NCBI RefSeq assembly: GCF_022811705.1 | Contig: NZ_CP094528.1 | Span: 1,426,001-1,490,000 of the forward strand | DNA length: 64,000 nt | Direction of reading: 5' to 3' | From: Agromyces larvae | GTDB taxonomy: Bacteria; Actinomycetota; Actinomycetes; Actinomycetales; Microbacteriaceae | In this document: positions 39,269 through 46,422 of the stretch, piece after piece | Layout: each line of letters opens with the position of its first letter | Position numbering within the stretch: the stretch's first letter is position 1 | Program-made: the position numbers and the translations under genes | The notes under the pieces: generated by a model | Told to the model about the DNA's origin: nothing | What the model saw: only the letters and a program-made list of their open reading frames with translations | Database searches by the model: none

Positions 39269-39721
39269 ATGCCCGCCACGAAGCACGGCGACGTGTACGA
39301 ACTCATCGCCGCCTACACCGCAGACCGAGAAACCCCCCGCGGCCGCCGCTGGCAGCACCTCTCGTACACGGCACCGACACCGCACGGGTGGCTCACGTTC
39401 CGACCCGATGACGGGCAGAGGTGGTGGCTGATCCTCGAGCTCCCGAAGTTCGAACTCGAGTCGTCCGGTACCGAGTACCTGCCTGCGCCCGAGATGATCA
39501 TCGAGCAGATCGACGCCCTGCTGCAGCGTGCCGCACCCGACGCGTCCGCCGCTGTCACCGATGGTCTCGAAGAGCTCCGCACCCTCGTGGGTCGGCGTGA
39601 CGAGTTGACGGCGCGTATCCAGGCGGTCGCGGTCGACACCGTGCGCGCGGGCGGGGAGAAGATCAACGTGGCCCGCGCTGCGAAGGTGAGCCGTCCCACG
39701 CTCGACAAGTGGCTGGGGTAA
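39269..39721 (+). CDS. HTH-containing phage protein, 150 aa
   Basis: Follows the previous gene by 21 bp on the same strand, so both probably share its promoter. A central amphipathic helical region (about 75-125) is followed by a C-terminal helix-turn-helix, GEKINVARAAKVSRPTLDKWL, that ends the protein at its last residue. A DNA-binding role (repressor or autoregulator of the adjacent palindrome) is inference. The last codons lie inside the first CRISPR-like repeat. Confidence 0.75.
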   Translation: MPATKHGDVYELIAAYTADRETPRGRRWQHLSYTAPTPHGWLTFRPDDGQRWWLILELPKFELESSGTEYLPAPEMIIEQIDALLQRAAPDASAAVTDGLEELRTLVGRRDELTARIQAVAVDTVRAGGEKINVARAAKVSRPTLDKWLG

Positions 39722-39892
39722 CCCCGCGAAGGCGGGGAGCACGTGACCCCTCAACTCGATAACCGGATCATCCCCGCAAGGGCGGGGAGCAGGGTACTAC
39801 TGCGAATGACACTCGGATCATCCCCGCGAATGCGGGGAGCAAAGCGATGCCGTCATAGCACACCCGGATCATCCCCGCTGAGGCGGGGAGCG
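39714..39892 (-). CRISPR. Four type I-E-like repeats with 22-23-nt spacers, no cas genes
   Basis: Repeats (28 nt each) at 39714, 39764, 39814 and 39865. The last three share CGGATCATCCCCGC, a variable tetraloop and GCGGGG, then AGC. Read on the minus strand this is the actinobacterial I-E form: TGCTCCCCGC, loop, GCGGGGATGATCCG, where ATGATCCG equals the I-E crRNA 5' handle. The 39714 repeat has a degenerate handle, as expected for a terminal (trailer) repeat. Period is 50-51 bp, against the canonical 61. Loops differ in all four copies while stems are exact. Confidence 0.7.
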
Positions 39893-39937
39893 TTGCACCA
39901 CAGACACTAGCCGCCGAGCGGATGGGCGCACAAGGCC

Positions 39938-39990
39938 GTCGGCGTAGACTGCCTGCCGCGCGGGGCCGGCGCGCCTACTCGGGGGATCTG
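39938..39990. repeat. Imperfect direct repeat, copy A
   Basis: About 50 bp matching 40585-40636: both contain CGTAGACT, GGGCCGGCGCGC and TACTCGGG followed by GATCTG. Together the two copies bracket the DUF2335-like gene. Confidence 0.7.
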
Positions 39991-40493
39991 CGGCGCGATG
40001 CCGACACGATCTGAGCCGAGGCGCCGAGGATGGCAGGGATGACGCCAGCGATCGCCGCCGCCGGGTAACCGAGAACAAGCAGCACAACGGCTGCCACCAA
40101 CCCTCCAACGGTGAGCAACTGTGCCCCGATGGCGCCCACGACAACTGCCGTGGCCTCGGCACGGGTGAGCCGCCTGATCGCATCCGCGGAGACGCGCTCG
40201 CCGTAGACGTGCGCTTCGATGATCTGGCGAGCGCTGCCCGGCACAATCTCGTCGTATGCGGCGAGAGTGCCCTCATGCGGGAGCGGCCCGCTGAACGCCC
40301 GCGCTACCTCGAGGACTTCGCTGACAGTGTCCGCGTCGCCCGCGCTCTGTCGATCGACCGCACCTTCTGCTGGCGAGAGAGCTGAAGGGCCGTCTGCATC
40401 GCCCGAAGGCGGCTCGTGTCGCCCGTCACTCCGACGAACGCCCCGTGGGAGAGACCCCGAAGCGTCGCCTTCCCCGTGCTGTTCATGCGCCAA
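39975..40493 (-). CDS. DUF2335-like membrane protein
   Basis: 172 residues from a TTG start preceded by AGGAAAGGGAAG. The core SGPLPHEGTLAAYDEIVPGSARQIIEAHVYGERVSADAIRR (about 68-108) matches DUF2335, followed by two membrane segments (about 115-160). The N-terminal ~58 residues are low-complexity with poor third-position GC, whereas an ATG at 40486 in another frame has strong coding bias, so the true N-terminus may come from that frame through a frameshift near 40310. DUF2335 proteins occur often in phages; role unknown. Confidence 0.65.
   Translation of the reverse strand: MAHEQHGEGDASGSLPRGVRRSDGRHEPPSGDADGPSALSPAEGAVDRQSAGDADTVSEVLEVARAFSGPLPHEGTLAAYDEIVPGSARQIIEAHVYGERVSADAIRRLTRAEATAVVVGAIGAQLLTVGGLVAAVVLLVLGYPAAAIAGVIPAILGASAQIVSASRRRSPE
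40304..40486 (-). CDS. Alternative-frame small ORF overlapping the DUF2335 gene
   Basis: 60 codons from an ATG 7 bp inside the TTG start, sharing its ribosome site: begins NSTGKATLRGLSHGAFVGVTGD. Third positions are about 88% G/C compared with roughly 60% for the overlapping frame. It is either a real overlapping small protein or the true N-terminus of the DUF2335 protein if a frameshift exists. Confidence 0.35.
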   Translation of the reverse strand: MNSTGKATLRGLSHGAFVGVTGDTSRLRAMQTALQLSRQQKVRSIDRARATRTLSAKSSR

Positions 40494-40584
40494 CCCTACT
40501 TCCCTTTCCTGCGAGTCAGGTCAGTCTGCCACCACTTCGGTGCCCATGTCACCAGCCACGTGTCGGAATGCAGTTTGATCGCCA

Positions 40585-40636
40585 GTCGTCGTAGACTCGA
40601 CGCCTCGCGCGGGCCGGCGCGCTTACTCGGGATCTG
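40585..40636. repeat. Imperfect direct repeat, copy B
   Basis: Matches 39938-39990. It lies just upstream of the plus-strand gene at 40644 and contains TAGACT, a possible -10 element. Confidence 0.7.
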
Positions 40637-40643
40637 AGAGTAG

Positions 40644-41000
40644 GTGGAAGTGGCCCGTGACCCGCATGCCCGGCAGGAGCTGCGCTGGCATCCGCTGCAA
40701 GCAGCAGACGAGATCGAGGTCGGCGTGTGGCGGATGGTCGACTCGTTGGGTCGCGAGTACGGGGAGGTGCGGCTCGTCCGTCGCGGCCCCGAGATCGGGT
40801 ACCGGGCGGAGTACTGGCCGGAGCGGCATCCGCGCGAGCTCGTCGGGTACTTCCGCACCCTGCGTGCGTCGTGCGAGCAGGTCCACCAGGCGCAGGTGCA
40901 TGACAACGGTCGGGGGCGGCGTGACGGGTTCCTCACGGCCGGTCTGATCCACCCGTCGGCGGTGCACGACAGAAGCGCCCCGCCGCTCAGCGAGGGCTGA
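40644..41000 (+). CDS. Phage hypothetical protein, 118 aa
   Basis: Starts at a GTG. Compact alpha/beta protein: ELRWHPLQAADEIEVGVWRMVDSLGREYGEVRLVRRGPEIGYRAEYW, then HPRELVGYFRTLRASCEQVHQAQV. Strong coding bias and an aromatic-rich core support a real gene. It converges with the lysis genes. No family recognised. Confidence 0.68.
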   Translation: MEVARDPHARQELRWHPLQAADEIEVGVWRMVDSLGREYGEVRLVRRGPEIGYRAEYWPERHPRELVGYFRTLRASCEQVHQAQVHDNGRGRRDGFLTAGLIHPSAVHDRSAPPLSEG

Positions 41001-41035
41001 GGGCGGGGCGCAGCTGCCGGGGGGCCGGGGGCGGG

Positions 41036-41395
41036 TTACGCGGATGCTTCGTCGGATGCGTGGGATGCGGCCTGGGCGGAACCGCGCTGCATCGTCGGTG
41101 CGACCTTCCGCCAGAACTGGGAGTAGGCGGCGATCGCGACCACGAACGTCAGCAGGATCGCGGACGGGATCCCGAGACCCGCATACGCGCCCGTGAACCA
41201 CGCGGTCCCGGCGCCCGCGACCGCTGACACGGCGAACGCGGTCACCGACTTCGCCCACGCAGGCCACGTCGCGGACACGATGATGTTGATGATCACGGGG
41301 ATGAAGAACCCGACGATCACGGCCCACATCGCGGCATCCGTCATCGTGTCGGGCACGAGCAGTGCGTCGGCTTCACCGACTTCGAGGATGAGCAT
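41036..41395 (-). CDS. Putative holin
   Basis: 119 residues with an N-terminal segment and three hydrophobic stretches (about 23-45, 52-72 and 78-95), then a polar tail. AAAGGAG sits seven bases before the ATG at 41395. It is the last gene of the lysis cluster behind the amidase. Size, topology and position fit a holin; no sequence signature is decisive. Confidence 0.65.
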   Translation of the reverse strand: MLILEVGEADALLVPDTMTDAAMWAVIVGFFIPVIINIIVSATWPAWAKSVTAFAVSAVAGAGTAWFTGAYAGLGIPSAILLTFVVAIAAYSQFWRKVAPTMQRGSAQAASHASDEASA

Positions 41396-41397
41396 GC

Positions 41398-41766
41398 TCA
41401 GCTCCTTTCTTCGAGCCACCCTGGGGGCAGCGTCGACTCGATCGCCTGCAGCTCATCGGGCTCGAGCTCGGGTGCCGGATGCTCCTTCGGCCACTGCGCC
41501 CACACCCGGCGCAGGATCCGCGACCACTGCGCTTCCCGGTGCCGCAGCTGCGCGACCTCCTCGCGAAGCGGGCCGAGCTTCTGCTCGACGAGCTCGGAGA
41601 CGCGGCGGTCCAGCAGCAGATAGTCCTCGACCACGGAATGGCCGATCTCGGCCTCGACCTTCGCCGCCGTGGTCTCGTTCGCCCGGCGGTGGTTCAGCCA
41701 GGTGCCGACACCGATCGTGAGGGTGACGAGCGTGGCCAGCAGGGTGAGGAGCAGTTCGGCGTTCAC
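41398..41766 (-). CDS. Phage membrane-anchored coiled-coil protein
   Basis: 122 residues. An N-terminal membrane helix (about 5-24: LLLTLLATLVTLTIGVGTWL) is followed by a long charged helix (about 28-95) with heptad character. The layout resembles spanin-like or Bhla-type lysis accessory proteins, but this is by shape only. GTG start overlaps the previous gene's stop (GTGA), and the stop is 2 bp from the holin start. Confidence 0.68.
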   Translation of the reverse strand: MNAELLLTLLATLVTLTIGVGTWLNHRRANETTAAKVEAEIGHSVVEDYLLLDRRVSELVEQKLGPLREEVAQLRHREAQWSRILRRVWAQWPKEHPAPELEPDELQAIESTLPPGWLEERS

Positions 41767-42203
41767 AGTCGACCCCGGCTCTTCAGCCACAGCACCGCCC
41801 CCGAGAGGTCCAGCACACGCCACAGCGGCAGCAGCTGCAGCACGATCACCAGCAGCGCGGTCGGCACGCCACGCACCGCCAGCGCGGCCACGTACACGGT
41901 CAGCAGGCCCACGAGGGGAACCTTGCCGGCCAGCTCGAGCCACCACAGGGCGGGGAACACACTGCCCACGAGTGCGATACCGGCGGCCAGGGCGACGCCG
42001 AGGGACCACCAGCCCTGCCAGGCATGCCCGGTGATCGCGACCACCGTCTGCACCCCGACCGCCCACCCGATCAGCCCGAACGCGAGAAACAGGGCGTCCG
42101 TCGCCGGGAGCACCCAGGTCAGGATGCCCCGGAACCGCCAGTCGTGGGTGGAGCCGGAGTGCTTGGCCCAGACGGTGGCCGCCCAGATGCGCTTGATCGG
42201 CAT
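41763..42203 (-). CDS. Phage polytopic membrane protein in lysis cluster
   Basis: 146 residues with four hydrophobic segments (about 27-50, 54-84, 88-110 and 112-135), starting MPIKRIWAATVWAKHSGSTHDWRF. Lies 5 bp after the endolysin stop. It could be a second holin-like protein or antiholin. No motif recognised. Confidence 0.7.
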   Translation of the reverse strand: MPIKRIWAATVWAKHSGSTHDWRFRGILTWVLPATDALFLAFGLIGWAVGVQTVVAITGHAWQGWWSLGVALAAGIALVGSVFPALWWLELAGKVPLVGLLTVYVAALAVRGVPTALLVIVLQLLPLWRVLDLSGAVLWLKSRGRL

Positions 42204-42208
42204 CCCGG

Positions 42209-42973
42209 TCAGATGCCGAGCTTCGCGCGGATCTTGCGCAGCGACTCGAAGATGCCGTCACGGGTCGCGGCCTCCTTGCCTTCCTCCTGGAAGGTCGCGT
42301 CGTACTGGATCTGCGCCATGCGGAGCAGACCACCGGGCATGCCGCGCCCGCCCGTCGTGCTGCCGGGCACGACATCCTTCTTGAAGAGTGCGTCGTAGAT
42401 CGCGTTGAGCTGCTTAGCCTGTTCGGGGGTCATGTCGTCCTCCTGAATCGGGGTTGTGCCGCCGCCGGCGGGCGACGACTGATACTGCTGTGCAAGCCGC
42501 ACAAGACGGTCAAGATCGATCCCGCCCGGGCATGCCGTCGAGTACGACCCGCCATGCCCAAACGCGCAACCCTCACGGTGCCCGCGGACCGTCGACCGGT
42601 TGATCGGGATGCCAGCCCACGCCGCATCCTCAGCGATGATCCGCGCCACCGTGTCATACGACGCGTCAGAGATCGTCCACCCCGGCGCACCCGAGTTGTT
42701 CGCGATCTCGAACGTGATCGCCGACCCATCCCACGCCGCGTTCGACACAGACCAGGACCGTTCCTCACGCGGCACCACACCGAACGCGCGCCCATCCTCG
42801 AACACCTGATAGTTCGCGGACACCTGCTTCGACCCGGTACGCATCATCTCGAGCACCCCGGCCCCGCCGCGGGCTGCGTTGTGGTGGATGATGAACTCCA
42901 CCACCGGTCGACCGCCACGCGACGACCGGTTCGGGGTCGTGATCGACCCGGCAATATGCCTTGACCAGCTCAT
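42209..42973 (-). CDS. Endolysin, N-acetylmuramoyl-L-alanine amidase
   Basis: 254 residues. Amidase_2/PGRP-type domain (about 5-165): FIIHHNAARGG provides the first zinc histidine, ITFEIANNSG the family glutamate, and RGHREGCAFGHGGSYSTACPGG the later zinc ligands. It cleaves the stem peptide from muramic acid during host lysis. The C-terminal ~75 residues are helical and lack a recognised wall-binding domain. GGAGGA precedes the ATG. Confidence 0.9.
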   Translation of the reverse strand: MSWSRHIAGSITTPNRSSRGGRPVVEFIIHHNAARGGAGVLEMMRTGSKQVSANYQVFEDGRAFGVVPREERSWSVSNAAWDGSAITFEIANNSGAPGWTISDASYDTVARIIAEDAAWAGIPINRSTVRGHREGCAFGHGGSYSTACPGGIDLDRLVRLAQQYQSSPAGGGTTPIQEDDMTPEQAKQLNAIYDALFKKDVVPGSTTGGRGMPGGLLRMAQIQYDATFQEEGKEAATRDGIFESLRKIRAKLGI

Positions 42974-42984
42974 AGTTCCTCCGA

Positions 42985-43629
42985 TCAGGCGGGCTTGTAG
43001 GTGAATTCGCCGACAAGCTGATCGCCCGCCGCCCAAGAGAACGGCTGCGAACCAGACACCGGCTGCACCGCCCCAGAACCACCACCACGCGCAACCACAC
43101 GCGCCTGCGACACCGACGAGATCACCGCTCCGATATCAGCCACATACGTGACCGTCGTGGACAGGTCGTACAGGGTCGCGACGCCGTTGTAGAGCTGCGC
43201 GGGCGTCGACAGCGCAGCCGCCGTCACCGGCAACGTGAACGCAGGAATGCCCGACACGGAAGCCCCAGACGATCCGAGCGTGAACGCAAACCGAACCCGG
43301 ATCAGATCACCCTCACGACGCCACTCACACTGATTCGCCACCGACCCGCCCGAGCCAAGGTTCAAGTTCGTCAACGTCGGTGTGTACGCCGTCCACGGCG
43401 GCTGCAACAGCAGCCAGCCACTGTCAGCCCCGTTCCGCACATACAAGGTGTTCGTGTCCCGGGTCATGAGGATGCGGCCAGGCCAGCTGTCTGACGACGG
43501 CAGCGCGGCAGCGTTCGCGACCGAGAACATGTCCTGCCCGCCGAAGTGATCCGCCAACGCGCCCAGATCCCCCGGAATGTCGAACTCATCCGTTCCCAGA
43601 GGGACCGGCGCGCCAGTCACATCAGCCAT
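42985..43629 (-). CDS. Minor tail/receptor-binding-type protein, 214 aa
   Basis: Beta-rich, Gly/Ser/Ala-rich protein: PSSDSWPGRILMTRDTNTLYVRNG near 45-70, then WTAYTPTLTNLNLGSGG, a pattern often seen in distal tail or fibre proteins. Located between upstream minor tail genes and the endolysin, where adsorption proteins normally lie. The host receptor is unknown. Confidence 0.7.
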   Translation of the reverse strand: MADVTGAPVPLGTDEFDIPGDLGALADHFGGQDMFSVANAAALPSSDSWPGRILMTRDTNTLYVRNGADSGWLLLQPPWTAYTPTLTNLNLGSGGSVANQCEWRREGDLIRVRFAFTLGSSGASVSGIPAFTLPVTAAALSTPAQLYNGVATLYDLSTTVTYVADIGAVISSVSQARVVARGGGSGAVQPVSGSQPFSWAAGDQLVGEFTYKPA

Positions 43630-43635
43630 CCCGCA

Positions 43636-44508
43636 TCAACTCCACTCCATGTAGATACGCCCCGAGGCGGGTGCGGCAGCGTACTCCCGCCACCCGGTCG
43701 CGCCTGAGCGGAACCCGACCCCCAGCGCAGAGCCCACCTTCAGCGCGTCCGCGATTCCGCCGCGGATGTCGACCGCGCGGGAACCACCGGGCACGCTGAA
43801 CACCCCCCCGAGATTCGCGTTGCTCATCGACCCCGGCCGGCCGTTGAACCCGTGCAAGCCCATCGACGACGCCACGCCCGGCACGTTGTCCCAGTTCTGC
43901 ACCAGGTGCAGCTCCGCACGCGTGACCGACGCACCATCCGGGATCGTGTCCGCAATCGACGTGCCATACCCGTAGGCCGCGGTCCTCGAGTCCGAGATCT
44001 GAGCCGCGTCCCCGGCGAACCCCCCGTACCGCCAGTTCCCCGACCATGCCGGACCGAACCAGGCCGCACCCCCAGCAGGTGTCGGCGGCGGCGCCGGGCG
44101 CACATACTCCGACCCCTCCGGCTCCACCGAGTACCCGCCGGCGTGCACCACCCGGCCCGCGTGGTCCAAGCGCACCCGCGCCGCGTTCGCCGGCGCGCTC
44201 CCGAGGAACGGGTACCGGTAGACCACATGGTCATCACCCTCGACCGTCGCGATCCCGCTGCCCGTCGTCTGGACCGTCCCCATCGGGGCACCCATGATCA
44301 GCGCGCACACCGGCTTCAACCCGGCCGTGATGATCCGCACCCGGTCACCCGGCCACGGCGGAGGCCCCGACACCGGGATCTTCATCGTCACCCCGTTCAC
44401 GTCGACCTCAGCAAGGCGCGCATCCCAATCCATCCGGATGCACAGACCCTCCGTCGTGTCGGATCGGCCCTGCGCCAGCTCGAAGATCCGCTGCTCGTCG
44501 CTCACCAT
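43636..44508 (-). CDS. Minor tail protein, 290 aa
   Basis: The N-terminal part (about 1-90) is an OB-like tail domain: GLCIRMDWDARLAEVDVNGVTMKIPVSGPPPWPGDRVRIITAG. The C-terminal half resembles beta-sandwich adsorption modules (ADTIPDGASVTRAELHLVQNW). Separated from the previous gene by 0 bp (stop TAG then ATG). Tail-tip role inferred from position. Confidence 0.75.
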   Translation of the reverse strand: MVSDEQRIFELAQGRSDTTEGLCIRMDWDARLAEVDVNGVTMKIPVSGPPPWPGDRVRIITAGLKPVCALIMGAPMGTVQTTGSGIATVEGDDHVVYRYPFLGSAPANAARVRLDHAGRVVHAGGYSVEPEGSEYVRPAPPPTPAGGAAWFGPAWSGNWRYGGFAGDAAQISDSRTAAYGYGTSIADTIPDGASVTRAELHLVQNWDNVPGVASSMGLHGFNGRPGSMSNANLGGVFSVPGGSRAVDIRGGIADALKVGSALGVGFRSGATGWREYAAAPASGRIYMEWS

Positions 44509-45588
44509 CTAGGCCACCTCCGCGACGATCAGCTCCAACCGGATCGGCTCAGTCGGGTCGTTCGGGACACGGATGCCGCGCACCTCACCCAGCACCGCCT
44601 TGCCCTGCACCGGGTCACGCACCCACCCGAAGTCGGACAGGTCCAGGAGCAGCCCGATCGCGCCGACCTCGACCGTCACCGTCCGCGACCTGCGGTTCAC
44701 CAGCCGCGTCAGGATCGTCTGCGCCCCCTCCTGCGCCGCCGACTGCGACGTGTACACCGGCGAGGAATGCTCGTACGTCGACGGCCCCGCCCGGCCCACG
44801 CTCCGCGGATCCGAGTCGTCATCCAGCACCGCGAACGCCGAGAACTGGCCGTCGTCGGAGTGCGCCCAGACGAAGTTGAAGAACTCATCCGACTGGGACT
44901 CGTCCCAGCTGATCGTGCCGTCGATATCGAACTCCGGCACGCTCTCCGTCAGCCACCGGTCGGCCGGCAGCACCGTCAGCGCACCCTGCCGGGTCAGCCG
45001 CGGCCGCCCGTTCACCAGCGCCGCGAGGTTGTGCACCGCCGAGATCCGGTCGTCGTACACCATCCCCGCAGGCACCGGCACATCCTCGACCGACCGCAGC
45101 AGCGGGAACAACGCCAGCCGCTGCAACTCGCTCCACATCGACGCCCCCGTCGGAGGTGACGCCGGGTCGACGATCTTGCCCCGCTGTAGCATCCGGAACC
45201 GGTCCGCGAGGTCGACACCGACCTCCCAGTCCAGCACCCGGCCGTCCCGCAGCGACCGTCGACCCCCGTCGTTCCCGATGATCCGGAACACACCGAGCGG
45301 GATCGTCGCCTCCGCGTTCCGCAACCGCACCACCCGGGAAACGGTGACCTCCTGCCCGAACGGCGCCAGCAGCGCGTCACGCGACCTCGGCAGCAACTCG
45401 TCACCGAACCCCACGACCCGCAACGACCCCGACGCCTGAATCTCCCCATCCGCGTCCCACGTCAGGTCCCCGTCCGGGACCACGTTCAGCAGGGCCGTGC
45501 GGCCCTGGTACTGCGCCTGCGCCACCACGTACGACTCCACGTTGGAGTCGATCAGCGCAGCCCGCACCTCGTCTACCTCGTCGAACAC
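44509..45588 (-). CDS. Minor tail protein, 359 aa (DUF5047-like)
   Basis: A GTG start is preceded by GAGGGGG. N-terminal VLDWEVGVDLADRFRMLQRGKI and LRRVVRLRN-type strands suggest a tail-hub fold similar to DUF5047 proteins of actinophages. Order after the distal tail gene and before the OB-domain protein is typical for siphoviruses. Family match is from memory of layout; not certain. Confidence 0.72.
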   Translation of the reverse strand: MFDEVDEVRAALIDSNVESYVVAQAQYQGRTALLNVVPDGDLTWDADGEIQASGSLRVVGFGDELLPRSRDALLAPFGQEVTVSRVVRLRNAEATIPLGVFRIIGNDGGRRSLRDGRVLDWEVGVDLADRFRMLQRGKIVDPASPPTGASMWSELQRLALFPLLRSVEDVPVPAGMVYDDRISAVHNLAALVNGRPRLTRQGALTVLPADRWLTESVPEFDIDGTISWDESQSDEFFNFVWAHSDDGQFSAFAVLDDDSDPRSVGRAGPSTYEHSSPVYTSQSAAQEGAQTILTRLVNRRSRTVTVEVGAIGLLLDLSDFGWVRDPVQGKAVLGEVRGIRVPNDPTEPIRLELIVAEVA

Positions 45589-45600
45589 CAGGCCGCCCCC

Positions 45601-46422
45601 TCAGGCCAGCGGCGGCGGATTCCGCAGCGCATCGATGTACGTCGCCCACTCAGTCGCCGCCTGCCGGTACGTCGCCCGCGGCGGATACTTCCGATCCAGG
45701 AACTCGCGGAACGCCTGATAGCTGTACACCGCGACGATCACATCCAGCACCGGCCGGGTGACCTCATCCCCGGCGATATCCCACACATCCGTGTCACCGC
45801 CGACCCGGGCATCCCACGGGATCATCGGCACCGTGTCCACGGTCGCGAAGAACGCGCCGGGCAGCCGCATCCGCTCCGACCGGACGCAGATCACCGACTC
45901 CGCCAGAATCGCCGCCAGCGTCGACCGCTCCGCCTCCGACGTCGTCACGCACCGCAGCACGACCTTCTGCAACGCCGAGTAGACACCCGTCATCGCGAAC
46001 GTCCGCCCACCCGCCTGGTAGATCGCGGTCGGCCTCGTCCTCGTCAACCCCTCAGCGAAACGCGCCTCAGCCCGCAACCGCACCGCGTTCCGAGGCGCGA
46101 GCGGATCCGACACCACCACCCACCCCGGCGGCACGACGACCTCCGCCGACAGCGACAACGCGAACCCGAGCGAAACGCCGGACGCATCGAACTGCTCCAC
46201 CCGGTACGTCACCCGACCGCCGGGCGGGATCTCATAATCGGTGACGAGCAGCCCGCCCGCCACCGTCCGGCGCACCGCGTTCCGCACCGGCACCTGCCCC
46301 CACGTCGAGAGCTGCCAGATCGTAACCGACACCGTCCCCGCCAGCAGATCAGCCGGGTCCACGTCGATCACCGCACGCGGCGACGGGTCCATGTCGGAGA
46401 ACGCGGCCACGACCGACGCCAT
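45601..46422 (-). CDS. Distal-tail-type protein, 273 aa
   Basis: Immediately follows the tape measure gene (its ATG overlaps that stop as TGATG). Begins ASVVAAFSDMDPSPRAVIDVDPADLLAG; mostly beta with regularly spaced aromatic residues, ending in a helical C-terminus. Position right after the tape measure is that of Dit/minor tail proteins. Confidence 0.75.
   Translation of the reverse strand: MASVVAAFSDMDPSPRAVIDVDPADLLAGTVSVTIWQLSTWGQVPVRNAVRRTVAGGLLVTDYEIPPGGRVTYRVEQFDASGVSLGFALSLSAEVVVPPGWVVVSDPLAPRNAVRLRAEARFAEGLTRTRPTAIYQAGGRTFAMTGVYSALQKVVLRCVTTSEAERSTLAAILAESVICVRSERMRLPGAFFATVDTVPMIPWDARVGGDTDVWDIAGDEVTRPVLDVIVAVYSYQAFREFLDRKYPPRATYRQAATEWATYIDALRNPPPLA

Noticed and set aside
39714..39892. 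A standard, functional CRISPR-Cas locus
   Set aside because: Spacers are too short, only four repeats are present and no cas genes are adjacent, so it is kept only as CRISPR-like.
40496..40936. Minus-strand frames opposite the gene at 40644
   Set aside because: The plus-strand frame has the better composition and aromatic core; the antisense frames look random.
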